A stretch of 64,000 nt of DNA from Acidobacteriota bacterium (GTDB taxonomy: Bacteria > Acidobacteriota > Terriglobia > Bryobacterales > Bryobacteraceae): NCBI GenBank assembly GCA_003223115.1, contig QHXW01000161.1, forward strand, positions 1 to 64,000, read 5' to 3'. The position numbers and the translations under genes are program-made. Within the stretch, counting starts at the first letter, position 1; the number at the start of each line of letters is the position of its first letter. Below, in pieces: positions 41,181 through 50,215 of the stretch. Below the pieces are notes generated by a model. The model was not told where the DNA came from and searched no databases. It was given only the letters and a program-made list of their open reading frames with translations.

Positions 41181-42980
41181 TCATGAACCTGGCCGCGTAG
41201 CAACTGCAGGCTTAGGTTGACCGGTACGATGTGGTGTGAGAGTAACTTTGAGATCCATTTCAGTTACTTTTTCTCCAAGCCGCACCACCAGCTTTTTAGC
41301 TCCGTTATTTGGTGTCTGAGGTGCCGGTGCGGTGACGGGGAGAACATCGAACACGGCGTGCCGGGGCGAGAGGATTTCGGCGGACAGTGTCCAGCCGTCC
41401 TTCTTCAATTCCGCAAATTGCCCGTTCAGCGTGATGTCGGCCTCGGTGAGCATCCCCCACAGCGCTTCAACTGGCTGGTCCGCCTGAAGAACGTCCTGGA
41501 TGAAGATCTGCTGAGCTTGAGTGATTCCGATCTTGCGATGGTATTGCTTCAATTTATGGTAGGTATGCGAGAGATCGACTTCTACCCACGACAGATCCAG
41601 CGAGAACAGGTGATTACTGATGGGCGCTTCGGCGTGCGTGTCCTGATTCTCATCATCAATCGTCACCGTGTTGTGAGACTCGGTGCGCATGCGGTAGTAG
41701 GTCCAGCGCTTCGGGCCGAAATAGCCAGGAAGGTTGTAGTCGTCCGGTCCGAGGTCGAGGGCCCAGCGAACTCCGCCGGCGTCGAGAACGAACGTGCCGA
41801 GATCCAGATGGCTGTGATTGATCTTGTTGTCTCCGCCCTTGACGCCAATGAAGATGGCATTGGGATCCTCCCAGGCGCTGCGCATGAATGCCACCTGTAC
41901 GCTATGGAAGATGGCGTCCAACGGCCAGCCATCTTGTTTAGGGCTGCGAGCCTCGGGCTCATACCAGATGAGGTCCAGCGCATCCGAGTTCCCGCCGGCC
42001 TCGAGCAGCTTCTGCTCCTGCCAGGCGTACACGGGCTCGAAAAATCTGCGCGCGAGCCAAAACATTTCCGGAGCCGGCTCGGTGCGGTCATGAGCATCGG
42101 CGTAGTTGAATGTCTTGCCGGATGGACCGCTGAAGTAGACACGGAATCGTCCGGTCTTGTCAAAACCTTTGGATGCCGAAAGACCAAAATCGGTGCTCAG
42201 CGCGGAATCGAGCGCTGCCAGAAGGTAGACGGTGTAACTGGTGGCGTAATGCCAATACCCGGGCCCTTCGGCCCAGCCGCCGTCCGGTGAGTAGGAAGCC
42301 AGTGCGTGCTGGATGGAATCGAGCGCATAACGCAGCACGGCCCGGCTCTTATCAGGTTCGTCGTCCGCTATAGCGAGCGCACCCAGAGTGATGCCTCCGT
42401 TACAGACCTGATTCCAGTTGAAGCGGTTTGTCACCCAGGTGCCCGCGGGATGCTCGTAGACGGCGAGCGCCGGATCCAGTCCTTTTTCGATGATCGCCGC
42501 TCGAATCCAGCTTCGGTCTTCGGGCGAAAGCGCCGGATAGAGCCAGTCGTATCCAATAGCGAACGCATGCGTCATCTCAGCGGTATCGAGGAAATGCGAT
42601 GGATTCCAATCCTTGAAATTGGCCGCCGCACGCAGTTCGCGAAGTGCGCGATCAAGATATGGTTTCTTGCCCTCTAGCCGGTAAAGCAACGCCAGCGTGT
42701 AGATGCGCTCCAAGACGTGCCGGCTTTGCGCGAGTAGACGGGGTCCCACCAGCTTGTATTCGACAGTGGGTGCGGTCATGAATTTTTCCGCGTCTCTCAC
42801 TAGATCGGCGTGAATTTTCCGGGCGAGGGGATGCTGTTGGATCATGGCGCGGATGCGATCGAGATCACCGTCCCGCAGGATGAGACGCGGGTGCTCCGGC
42901 CGCAGAGTTTTCAGCGGGTTTTCGTCCGCGCCCCAGGCGAGCGCGGTTATCGCCCATAATGCGGCGATGACACGCCTCAT
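41181..42980 (-). CDS. Heparinase II/III-family polysaccharide lyase-like protein
   Basis: 599 residues. Signal peptide (VIAALWAITALAWGA), then an (alpha/alpha) toroid with HPRLILRDGDLDRIRAMIQQ, WLYPALSPEDRSWIRAAIIE, TNRFNWNQVCNGGITLGALA and YSPDGGWAEGPGYWHYATSY, and a C-terminal beta-sandwich with GGDNKINHSHLDLGTFVLDA and SHNTVTIDDENQDT. These blocks match heparinase II/III and alginate-lyase-like proteins, which cleave uronic-acid polymers by beta-elimination; Tyr and His of the GYWHYATSY and NHSHLD motifs are the likely catalytic and metal residues. The substrate is not defined; the locus suggests pectin or glucuronate polymers. Followed by the CAP gene. Confidence 0.87.
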   Translation of the reverse strand: MRRVIAALWAITALAWGADENPLKTLRPEHPRLILRDGDLDRIRAMIQQHPLARKIHADLVRDAEKFMTAPTVEYKLVGPRLLAQSRHVLERIYTLALLYRLEGKKPYLDRALRELRAAANFKDWNPSHFLDTAEMTHAFAIGYDWLYPALSPEDRSWIRAAIIEKGLDPALAVYEHPAGTWVTNRFNWNQVCNGGITLGALAIADDEPDKSRAVLRYALDSIQHALASYSPDGGWAEGPGYWHYATSYTVYLLAALDSALSTDFGLSASKGFDKTGRFRVYFSGPSGKTFNYADAHDRTEPAPEMFWLARRFFEPVYAWQEQKLLEAGGNSDALDLIWYEPEARSPKQDGWPLDAIFHSVQVAFMRSAWEDPNAIFIGVKGGDNKINHSHLDLGTFVLDAGGVRWALDLGPDDYNLPGYFGPKRWTYYRMRTESHNTVTIDDENQDTHAEAPISNHLFSLDLSWVEVDLSHTYHKLKQYHRKIGITQAQQIFIQDVLQADQPVEALWGMLTEADITLNGQFAELKKDGWTLSAEILSPRHAVFDVLPVTAPAPQTPNNGAKKLVVRLGEKVTEMDLKVTLTPHRTGQPKPAVATRPGS

Positions 42981-43051
42981 ACTTCGCTTATAGCACGGGG
43001 AGAATTAAGGAGTAGAATACGCGATGCGCTTTCTCGACGGCGAGGTGTGTC

Positions 43052-44695
43052 ATGGATGGCCTGATGATGGATTTTCCGCTCACTCTGCACCATTTCTTGG
43101 AGCGCGCCGGACGGTTGCATCCGAATAAGGAGATAGTGACGCGCACGCCGAATGGGATTCATCGGTACCGCTATCGCGATTATTACAAGCGCACTCACCG
43201 ACTGGCAAAAGCGCTGGAGAATTTGGGGGTCAAACCGGGTGAGCGCGTGGGAACGCTGGCCTGGAACAATTACCGGCACCTGGAGCTGTATTTCGCCATC
43301 CCGTGTTATGGGGCCGTGCTGCATACGTTGAATCTGCGGTTGCACCCCGACGATCTGGCCTACATCATCAACCATGCCGAGGATCGCGTGATTTTCGTCG
43401 ACCTCTCTCTTGTTCCGATACTGGCCGGCATCCGCGGCAAGATCCCCTGCGTCCGGCAGTTTGTGGTGATGGGAGACAAGGCGGCCGCGCCCGATCCGAA
43501 TTTTCCCGCCCTGGCTTACGAACACCTGGTCGCCGCGACTCCAGATGAGCTGTTTCAGTGGACCAAAATGCGTGAAAACAGCGCGGCCGTCATGTGCTAC
43601 ACCTCGGGCACTACTGGAAATCCAAAGGGCGTGGTCTACAGCCATCGCTCCCTGTTTCTCCACAGCATGGCGTTCACCATGGCGGACACGTTCTCACTCA
43701 GCGAGCGCGATGTTCTTTTGCAAGTGGTGCCCATGTTTCACGCCAACGGATGGGGTAAGCCGTTCGCTGCGATTATGGTGGGGGCCACGATCGTTTTGCC
43801 GGGCGAGCATCCGCAGCCGCGCGACATCGCGCAATTGATTCAGGACGAGCAGATAACCATCGTGGGCGGCGTGCCGACTATCTGGATTGGTCTTCACAAC
43901 TTGCTTCAGGAAGAAAAGTTCGATGTCTCAAGCGTGCGTTTGCTTGTCGGCGCTGGCTCTGCCATTCCGCGCAACCTCATCGAGACTTATGCGAAGGAGT
44001 ATGGAATCGAGCTGCGGCAGTTATGGGGCATGACCGAGACCACGCCTGTCGGGACCGTATCGGTGTTAAAGCGTCATTTCGACGGTTGCACCGAAGACGA
44101 GTGCTTCGCGACGCGCGCCAAACAGGGGCTTCCGGCAGTGGGTGTGGAGCTTCGCTGCGTGGACGATCAGGGCCGCGAGGTGCCGTGGGATGGCGCCACC
44201 ATGGGCGAAATTCAGGTGCGCGGGCCGTGGGTGATCAAAGGCTACTACAACGATGCGCGATCAGCCGTAGCGTTTGCTGACGGATGGTTTCGCACCGGCG
44301 ACGTCGCGACCATTGACGCCGAAGGCTACGTTCAACTGGTTGACCGGACCAAGGACGTCATCAAGAGCGGAGGCGAGTGGATTTCCAGCGTGGACCTGGA
44401 GAACGCCATTATGAGTCATCCGAAAGTGCTTGAGGCCGCGGTCATCGCTGTGGAGCACCCTAAGTGGCAGGAGCGGCCGCTGGCCATCGTGGTCCCAAAA
44501 CCGCAGTTTCAGGACCGTGTTACTAAAGCTGAAATTCTGGAATACCTCGAGCCTCGTTTTGCGAAATGGTGGCTGCCGGATGATGTCGTGTTTGTGGATG
44601 CCCTTCCCAAGACCAGCGTGGGCAAGTTCGATAAGAAAGTAATGCGCGAGATGTACCAAGGTCATGAACAAAAGGCGGATGGCGAGAGGGCATGA
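43052..44695 (+). CDS. AMP-forming acyl-CoA ligase (fatty acid-CoA ligase family)
   Basis: 547 residues of the ANL superfamily. P-loop: VMCYTSGTTGNPKGVVYSHR; A5 motif LWGMTETTPVG; A7 GWFRTGDVATIDAEGYVQLV; A8 hinge DRTKDVIKSGGEWISSVDLE; A10 catalytic Lys in PKTSVGKFDKKVMRE. The sequence resembles medium- to long-chain ligases of the AlkK type. It activates a carboxylic acid to acyl-CoA via acyl-AMP in the cytosol. It starts about 70 bp from the divergent heparinase-like gene. Link to the sugar locus is not obvious; it may act in general lipid metabolism. Confidence 0.9.
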   Translation: MDGLMMDFPLTLHHFLERAGRLHPNKEIVTRTPNGIHRYRYRDYYKRTHRLAKALENLGVKPGERVGTLAWNNYRHLELYFAIPCYGAVLHTLNLRLHPDDLAYIINHAEDRVIFVDLSLVPILAGIRGKIPCVRQFVVMGDKAAAPDPNFPALAYEHLVAATPDELFQWTKMRENSAAVMCYTSGTTGNPKGVVYSHRSLFLHSMAFTMADTFSLSERDVLLQVVPMFHANGWGKPFAAIMVGATIVLPGEHPQPRDIAQLIQDEQITIVGGVPTIWIGLHNLLQEEKFDVSSVRLLVGAGSAIPRNLIETYAKEYGIELRQLWGMTETTPVGTVSVLKRHFDGCTEDECFATRAKQGLPAVGVELRCVDDQGREVPWDGATMGEIQVRGPWVIKGYYNDARSAVAFADGWFRTGDVATIDAEGYVQLVDRTKDVIKSGGEWISSVDLENAIMSHPKVLEAAVIAVEHPKWQERPLAIVVPKPQFQDRVTKAEILEYLEPRFAKWWLPDDVVFVDALPKTSVGKFDKKVMREMYQGHEQKADGERA

Positions 44696-44781
44696 ACGAG
44701 TGCGTGCATATTCATCGCTTTACCGAAAGCGTTTGCAAGCGCGTGCTACGCTATCTGTTCCCGGTGGCGGAGGTGTAACAC

Positions 44782-46218
44782 GTGGCCCGATCATTACACA
44801 GGAATCATGTCATCGAAACCGTATTTGCGATAAGCGCCATTGTTGCGCCAGCTTTCGCGCAATCTGCCGGTGAACATGCGCGGATTACGCTGAAGCCTGC
44901 CGAGCGATTCCAATTCATTGAAGGCTTCGGCGTGAACTTCACCTCGCCGTACTTCCGTGATGACCAGAAGGCGATGTTCGATACGCTCATCAAAGATCTG
45001 GGCGCGACCATGTTCCGCGTGGTGCCGTACCTGGTCTACAGCAACTGGGAAGAGGTGAACGATAACGACGATCCCAACGTGATGAACTGGGAATATTACA
45101 ACGACCGCTACTCGACGCCGATTTGGGAAGCCACCTGGAACGCGCTGCGTTTTTTGAATTCCCGCGGCATCCGGCCGGTCATCGCCCTGATGGGTCCGGT
45201 GCCGGAGTGGATGCTGGATGATCATTGGACACCGCCGAAACACAAAGTTTGCCAGACCGATAGCAAACAGTTTCCTCTCAAACCTGCGATGTATGACGAA
45301 TTCGCGGAAATGGTGGTCTCGATGGTGATGTACGCGCGGACGAAGGCTGGAATTGACTTCGAATATTTCAGCCCGTTCAACGAGACCGATTGTTATCCGC
45401 CCGAAGGTCCGCGCATTGATCCCGAAGAGTCGCCCAAGGTGTTGGCCGCGGTGGCGCGCCGTCTGCGAAAAGAAGGGCTGGGTGACATCAAGCTTACGCC
45501 GGCCGACCAGGCCGTCATCACGAACGACTACATCACTCCCATTCTGCGCGATCCGGATTTAATGAAACAGGTGGGGGTTTTTGCTTTGCACACGTACGGC
45601 GAGAACTCCGTGGGGCCGCACGTGGAGCGCGTGAAGAACAGCAATTACCCGCACGTACCGGTGTGGCTCACCGAGTACGGAGATTTGAATGATCGGGACA
45701 AAACCGCCGAGAACGATTGGAAAAAGTTTTCACTGGCGTCGAATCGGCGCGCGCTCATGGCGCTCAACCAGGGCGCGAGCGCGGTGTTTTACTTCGACGC
45801 TTTCGACGATTACGAAGAGTGCGCACGCCGGCTGACCTTTTACGGGCTATTCCGCAGCGCCGATCACATTTACGCGCCCAAGAAGCGCTATTACGCCACG
45901 CGCCAGCTCTACCATTTCGTCCGGCCGGGTGCGCAGCGCATTGGTCTTACAGCCGATATTCCGGGGCTGACGGTATCGGCGTTTCACGATGCTAGCGCCG
46001 GAACGCTGGTAGTGGTGGGACTGAAGGAGGGTGGACCGAAGACAGTGAACGTGGTGACGCCGCGCACTGCCGGCGTCGTGGACTCCTGGGATTTCTACAT
46101 GACCACACGATCCGTCGATTGCTTGAAAGTCGCGACCGTCATGGCAGCCGACGGGACCGTCGAACTCGAATTGCCGAATGAGGCCGTGTTTACGCTGGTG
46201 GGGAAGCTGAAGAAGTAG
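44782..46218 (+). CDS. Secreted GH30-like glycoside hydrolase (clan GH-A)
   Basis: 478 residues. A signal peptide (VFAISAIVAPAFAQS) precedes RFQFIEGFGVNFTSPYF, which is the beta-1 start of GH30-like barrels. The acid/base Glu is in EYFSPFNETDCYPPEGP and the nucleophile Glu in PVWLTEYGDLNDRDK, with GVFALHTYGENSVGPH between them. A small C-terminal beta domain follows (GLTVSAFHDASAGTLVVVGL). Clan GH-A retaining enzymes of this kind act on glucuronoxylan, beta-1,6-galactan or related side chains; specificity is not deducible. GTG start at 44782 with GGAGG nearby upstream. It lies convergent with uxaC, so its uronate product may feed that pathway. Confidence 0.8.
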   Translation: MARSLHRNHVIETVFAISAIVAPAFAQSAGEHARITLKPAERFQFIEGFGVNFTSPYFRDDQKAMFDTLIKDLGATMFRVVPYLVYSNWEEVNDNDDPNVMNWEYYNDRYSTPIWEATWNALRFLNSRGIRPVIALMGPVPEWMLDDHWTPPKHKVCQTDSKQFPLKPAMYDEFAEMVVSMVMYARTKAGIDFEYFSPFNETDCYPPEGPRIDPEESPKVLAAVARRLRKEGLGDIKLTPADQAVITNDYITPILRDPDLMKQVGVFALHTYGENSVGPHVERVKNSNYPHVPVWLTEYGDLNDRDKTAENDWKKFSLASNRRALMALNQGASAVFYFDAFDDYEECARRLTFYGLFRSADHIYAPKKRYYATRQLYHFVRPGAQRIGLTADIPGLTVSAFHDASAGTLVVVGLKEGGPKTVNVVTPRTAGVVDSWDFYMTTRSVDCLKVATVMAADGTVELELPNEAVFTLVGKLKK

Positions 46219-46244
46219 CGGCCCGAAACGAACACGGACGTCCG

Positions 46245-47672
46245 TCAGCGTGCGGCACTCTGGCCGCGGAGCTCGGGAAGGGCCAGATAGCTGCGGACAT
46301 TGTTATAGCAAATATTGCGGATCATGCCGCCTACCAGTCCTATATCTTGGGGCAGCTCGCCGCGCTGAATCTCTGAACCTAGCAAATCGCACAACACACG
46401 TCGAAAATACTCGTGGCGCGGGAACGACATGAAAGAACGGGAATCGGTCAGCATCCCGATGAAGCGAGACAGCAGGCCGCAATTGGACAGAGCATTGAGC
46501 TGCAACTCGATGCCTTCCTTCTGATCGAGAAACCACCAGCCGCTGCCGAATTGGATGCGCCCGGGAACCCCCGCGCCCTGAAAGCAGCCGATGAGAGCGG
46601 CAAAGGCGTAGTTGTCGGCCGGGTTGAGATCATACAGCACCATTTTCGGAAGCGCACCCTCGCGCTCCAGCGCATCGAGAAAACGCGCGAGGCCTTCAAG
46701 CTGCGCAAAATCGCCGATGGTGTCGAATCCGGTGTCGGGGCCGACCGCAGCCAGCATCCGTGAGTTGACGCTGCGGCACGCTCCCAGGTGCAATTGCTTC
46801 GTCCAACCCTTACGGGCATCCAGGTTTCCGAAATAGAGCATTAGGAATGAGGCGAACTGCAGGTGTTCCTGGGCCGATGCCGCCTTGCCGTCTCGCGCGT
46901 TTTGGAAAATAGCCGCGGCTGCTTGCTCGCTCGACTCTTCAGCCGGGCAGAAGTTCAGGCCGTGATCGGAAAGCCGGCAACCCAAGGAGTGAAAATAATC
47001 ATGTCGTTTAGCCAGGGCATCCAGAAGCGCGTTAAGGTTGCGGATCTCACAGTTTGCCGCGCTTTCTAGACGCTCGATCCAGGCATTCCAACGCTCCAGC
47101 TGATGAACCTCAAGTGCGCGGTCCGGCCGGAACGCCGGATAGACTGCAATTTCAAAACCTGATGCCGCGATGGACTGGTGATGCTTGAGATCATCCGCGG
47201 GGTCATCGGTGGTGCATAGTGCGGTGACGTGAAATTTTCGCAGAATACTCCGTGCGGTCAAATCATTGCCTCCCAACATCTGATTAGCCCGCTGCCAGAT
47301 CGAACGCGCCGTACGTTCGTCCAGAAGATCGTTGATGCCGAAGTATCGTTTCAGTTCCAGATGCGTCCAGTGATACAGGGGATTTCGCAGCGTGTACGGC
47401 ACGGTCTGCGCCCAAGCCATGAACTTCTCTTCGGGCGAAGCGTCGCCGGTGCAGAATCGTTCCTCAACGGCGTTAGCCCGCATGGCCCGCCACTTATAAT
47501 GGTCGCCTTCCAGCCAGATCTCGAACAGGTTGGCGAACTGGCGGTCCTGGTCGATATCTTTCGGAGGCAGGTGGCAGTGATAATCCAGAATTGGTTCCTG
47601 CTCCGCATATTCGTGATAGAGACGGCGAGCGGTTTCGGTGCGCAGAAGAAAGTTCTCGTCAAGAAAGCCCAT
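46245..47672 (-). CDS. uxaC: Glucuronate/galacturonate isomerase UxaC
   Basis: About 475 residues of the UxaC family (amidohydrolase fold). Conserved blocks: FLDENFLLRTETARRLYHEY, EPILDYHCHLPPKDIDQDRQ (metal HxH), WKAMRANAVEE-type WRAMRANAVEERFC, TDDPADDLKHHQS, YPAFRPDRAL, and RFIGMLTDSRSFMSFPRHEY with FRRVLCDLLG near the end. It converts D-galacturonate to tagaturonate, or D-glucuronate to fructuronate. The ATG at 47672 starts MGFLDENF as in the family; the longer frame uses a TTG at 47720. It is divergent from the GMC operon, sharing a 280-bp control region. Confidence 0.93.
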   Translation of the reverse strand: MGFLDENFLLRTETARRLYHEYAEQEPILDYHCHLPPKDIDQDRQFANLFEIWLEGDHYKWRAMRANAVEERFCTGDASPEEKFMAWAQTVPYTLRNPLYHWTHLELKRYFGINDLLDERTARSIWQRANQMLGGNDLTARSILRKFHVTALCTTDDPADDLKHHQSIAASGFEIAVYPAFRPDRALEVHQLERWNAWIERLESAANCEIRNLNALLDALAKRHDYFHSLGCRLSDHGLNFCPAEESSEQAAAAIFQNARDGKAASAQEHLQFASFLMLYFGNLDARKGWTKQLHLGACRSVNSRMLAAVGPDTGFDTIGDFAQLEGLARFLDALEREGALPKMVLYDLNPADNYAFAALIGCFQGAGVPGRIQFGSGWWFLDQKEGIELQLNALSNCGLLSRFIGMLTDSRSFMSFPRHEYFRRVLCDLLGSEIQRGELPQDIGLVGGMIRNICYNNVRSYLALPELRGQSAAR

Positions 47673-47786
47673 CAGAATCTCATTATCGCTCTGCGATTCG
47701 AAGTGTTCATGAGCGGGCAAAGTCGAGCTACCCTTATGAATCCCAAGATTTCTTTGCAGCCTGCAAGGAAGGCAAAACTAAGGATA

Positions 47787-47815
47787 TTGCAATTCCATTG
47801 GACTGGCCGTATAAA
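47787..47815 (+). promoter_or_regulatory. Candidate sigma70 promoter for GMC operon
   Basis: TTGCAA (47787-47792), a 17-bp spacer and TATAAA (47810-47815) lie in the uxaC/GMC divergent region, giving a leader of about 130 nt before the GMC start at 47954. Both hexamers match consensus at four or five of six positions. Confidence 0.45.
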
Positions 47816-47953
47816 GAATGCACCGCTAGAGGATTTTCTGGCCGAGGGGGCATTGTAGGGACTTTGACGCGTGTAGACTAAGGCCGGTGGGAAACGATAT
47901 CCCGCCGAGCCTGATTCGGCGCACCGCTGCAGCATGAATTCGGCGAGGGACCA

Positions 47954-49615
47954 ATGAGCAAAGAACGCTATGACGTAGTGGTGGTCGGGTCGGGTGCAGG
48001 CGGCGCCACGGCTGCTTTTGTCCTCATACAGAAGGGCATGCGGGTCTGCTTGCTCGAGGCGGGACGTATGCTGACGCCCGCGAAGGATTTCATGACGCAT
48101 ACTTGGCCATGGGAGCTGCCTTTTCGCGGAGAAGGCAAACCGGGTGAGTATGACGGGCTGTGGAAAATCAACGAGTACACGGCGCATCTTTACACGAATC
48201 CCAGGAAAGAACGCTACGACTCACTCGACAATTTTCATTGGACACGCTTGCGCGGTGTGGGCGGCAGAACCAACACCTGGGGCCGGGCCTGTTTCCGCCA
48301 TGGGCCGCTCGACTACAAGACCAAGTCGATGCAAGGTTTCGGAGAAGACTGGCCGCTTGGTTATGACGATCTGGCCCCGTACTACGACAAAGTAGAACGG
48401 CTGGTGGGCATCGCCGGCCCGGGCGCCGAAAACTACTTCAACATGCCGGATGGAGTTTATTGCGGCCCGGCGCACAAGCCTCGCTGCTCGGAGATTTTTC
48501 TCAAGCAACGCGCTGAAAAACTCGGCGTTCCCGTCCTGTTCGAGCGTACGGCGGTGCTGAGCGCAGCTTATGATGGACGGCCGGCCTGCCATTACTGTGG
48601 GGAATGTGGGCGCGGTTGCGATGTGCGGGCACGATTCAGCAGCCTGGACGTGATCGTCCCGAAACTGAAAAAGTTTCCGAATTTTACGCTGCGCACCAAC
48701 GCCGTCGCTCACCAGGTGCTTGTGGACGGTAATGGGCGGGCGAAAGGCGTTTCGTTCTTCGATGCCGTCACCAAACAGCACTACGAACTGGAGAGCCGGG
48801 CGGTAGTACTGGCTGCCAGCACCGTCGAATCCGGCCGGATCCTGCTGAATTCCAAGTCGCGCTTCCATCCCAACGGCCTGGGGAATTCGAGCGGCCTGGT
48901 AGGCCACTACCTTATGGACAGCGTGAAATCCGGCGGCATGTTGGGCATTGTGCCCACGCTCGAGAACCGGGCGCGCATCGACGAAGATGGCGCGGGCGGC
49001 TCCCACATGACCATCCCGCGCTTCAATTACAAGCGCAAAAACAATTACTACGGGGGCTACTTCCTTCTAATGGGCACTGGTTTCGGACGCGATGTAAGAA
49101 GTTCGCGGCAGGACAGCGCCTGGGGACCTTCACTCAAGCAGCGCATCCGGCAGGAATATGGTAGCAGCATTTCTCTGCGCGGATATGGAGAGCGTATCCC
49201 ACTTCATGAAAACCATTTTGAGATTGACCCTGATAATCAAGACGGCTACGGTATCCCGCAGGTGCGATTTCGAGTAGCTCATGGAGAAAATGAGCGGGCC
49301 ATGATGGAAGACATGTACGGCTGGATGGACGATATTTTTCGCGCGGCCGGAGCGGAGGTTCTGCCGCACAAGAAATATCTTGAGCCTATGGGTGACGCCA
49401 CGCACGAATGCGGAGCAGCGCGCATGGGGACCAATCCCAAAACCAGCGTGCTCAACCCTTACTGCCAGTCTCACGACATCAAGAATCTGTTCGTTACCGA
49501 CGGAAGTTGTTTCGTTTCGCTTCCGGGCACGCATGGCATCACAACGCTCATGATGGCGCTTTCGTGGCGCGCTTCGGATTATCTGGGCGATCTGATGCGT
49601 AGGAGGGAAATATGA
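47954..49615 (+). CDS. GMC-family FAD oxidoreductase (gluconate/aldose dehydrogenase large-subunit type)
   Basis: 553 residues. FAD-binding N-terminus YDVVVVGSGAGGATAAFVL; GMC signature region WTRLRGVGGRTNTWGRACFR; a Cys-rich stretch PACHYCGECGRGCDVRARFS; SRAVVLAASTVESGRILLNS; and the C-terminal active site AARMGTNPKTSVLNPYCQSH plus LFVTDGSCFVSLPGTHGITT with the catalytic His. This matches membrane-bound sugar or polyol dehydrogenases that pair with a small subunit 3. The next gene overlaps it by 4 bp and encodes that small subunit. It probably oxidises a sugar or sugar acid; no cytochrome subunit is adjacent. No export signal is visible on this subunit itself. Confidence 0.88.
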   Translation: MSKERYDVVVVGSGAGGATAAFVLIQKGMRVCLLEAGRMLTPAKDFMTHTWPWELPFRGEGKPGEYDGLWKINEYTAHLYTNPRKERYDSLDNFHWTRLRGVGGRTNTWGRACFRHGPLDYKTKSMQGFGEDWPLGYDDLAPYYDKVERLVGIAGPGAENYFNMPDGVYCGPAHKPRCSEIFLKQRAEKLGVPVLFERTAVLSAAYDGRPACHYCGECGRGCDVRARFSSLDVIVPKLKKFPNFTLRTNAVAHQVLVDGNGRAKGVSFFDAVTKQHYELESRAVVLAASTVESGRILLNSKSRFHPNGLGNSSGLVGHYLMDSVKSGGMLGIVPTLENRARIDEDGAGGSHMTIPRFNYKRKNNYYGGYFLLMGTGFGRDVRSSRQDSAWGPSLKQRIRQEYGSSISLRGYGERIPLHENHFEIDPDNQDGYGIPQVRFRVAHGENERAMMEDMYGWMDDIFRAAGAEVLPHKKYLEPMGDATHECGAARMGTNPKTSVLNPYCQSHDIKNLFVTDGSCFVSLPGTHGITTLMMALSWRASDYLGDLMRRREI

Positions 49616-50157
49616 CCGTGAATCGAAGGACGGCACTGGCGCTGTTGAGCGCTGGAGTCCTGGCCTCCAGGCTCGAGGCGGCGCAGGCTCACTTGCATGC
49701 TATCCGGAGAAATACAGAAGCACGACGACTGATTTTTTTTGATCCGGAGGCCCACCGGTTGATTGATGCACTTGCGGAAGCTATCATTCCCAGCGATGAG
49801 CACTCGCCCGGCGCCCGCCAAGCGGGGGTGGGTTACTATATCGATCTCGTGGCGGGAAACAGCGCGGCGGCGGAGCAGGAACAGTGGCGAACGGAGATGG
49901 CAGCTTTGGAAGGCGCGGCAACGAGCGAACTGGGCAAGGCATTTCTTGACGCCACTCCCGCTGAGCAGGCCGCCTTTCTGAACAGGCTGGCGAATAGCGC
50001 AGCCGAGCCGGAGACGCCCGCTGTACGGTTCTTCGCCCGCATGAAGCGCATGACGATTTTTGGCTACTACACCGCTGAGATTGGTTTGCTCAAAGAGCTG
50101 GGATATAAAGGAAACCAGGCTTTGTCGGAATTTCCGGGTTGTAACACGGACGGTTGA
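49612..50157 (+). CDS. Gluconate 2-dehydrogenase subunit 3-family protein
   Basis: 181 residues. The N-terminus NRRTALALLSAGVLASRLEA resembles a twin-arginine signal, which in this enzyme type carries the folded large subunit across the membrane. The body has FFDPEAHRLIDALAEAIIPS, HSPGARQAGVGYYIDLVAG, FLDATPAEQAAFLNRLA and FGYYTAEIGLLKELGYKGNQ, the standard subunit-3 blocks (ending YKGN). The ATGA overlap with the GMC gene indicates translational coupling. Confidence 0.88.
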   Translation: MTVNRRTALALLSAGVLASRLEAAQAHLHAIRRNTEARRLIFFDPEAHRLIDALAEAIIPSDEHSPGARQAGVGYYIDLVAGNSAAAEQEQWRTEMAALEGAATSELGKAFLDATPAEQAAFLNRLANSAAEPETPAVRFFARMKRMTIFGYYTAEIGLLKELGYKGNQALSEFPGCNTDG

Positions 50158-50215
50158 CGCCGGTGACCAGTAGTTAAGGTAGCCGGGTCTCTGGTTGTTA
50201 CGAAAGGAGCAGGAG

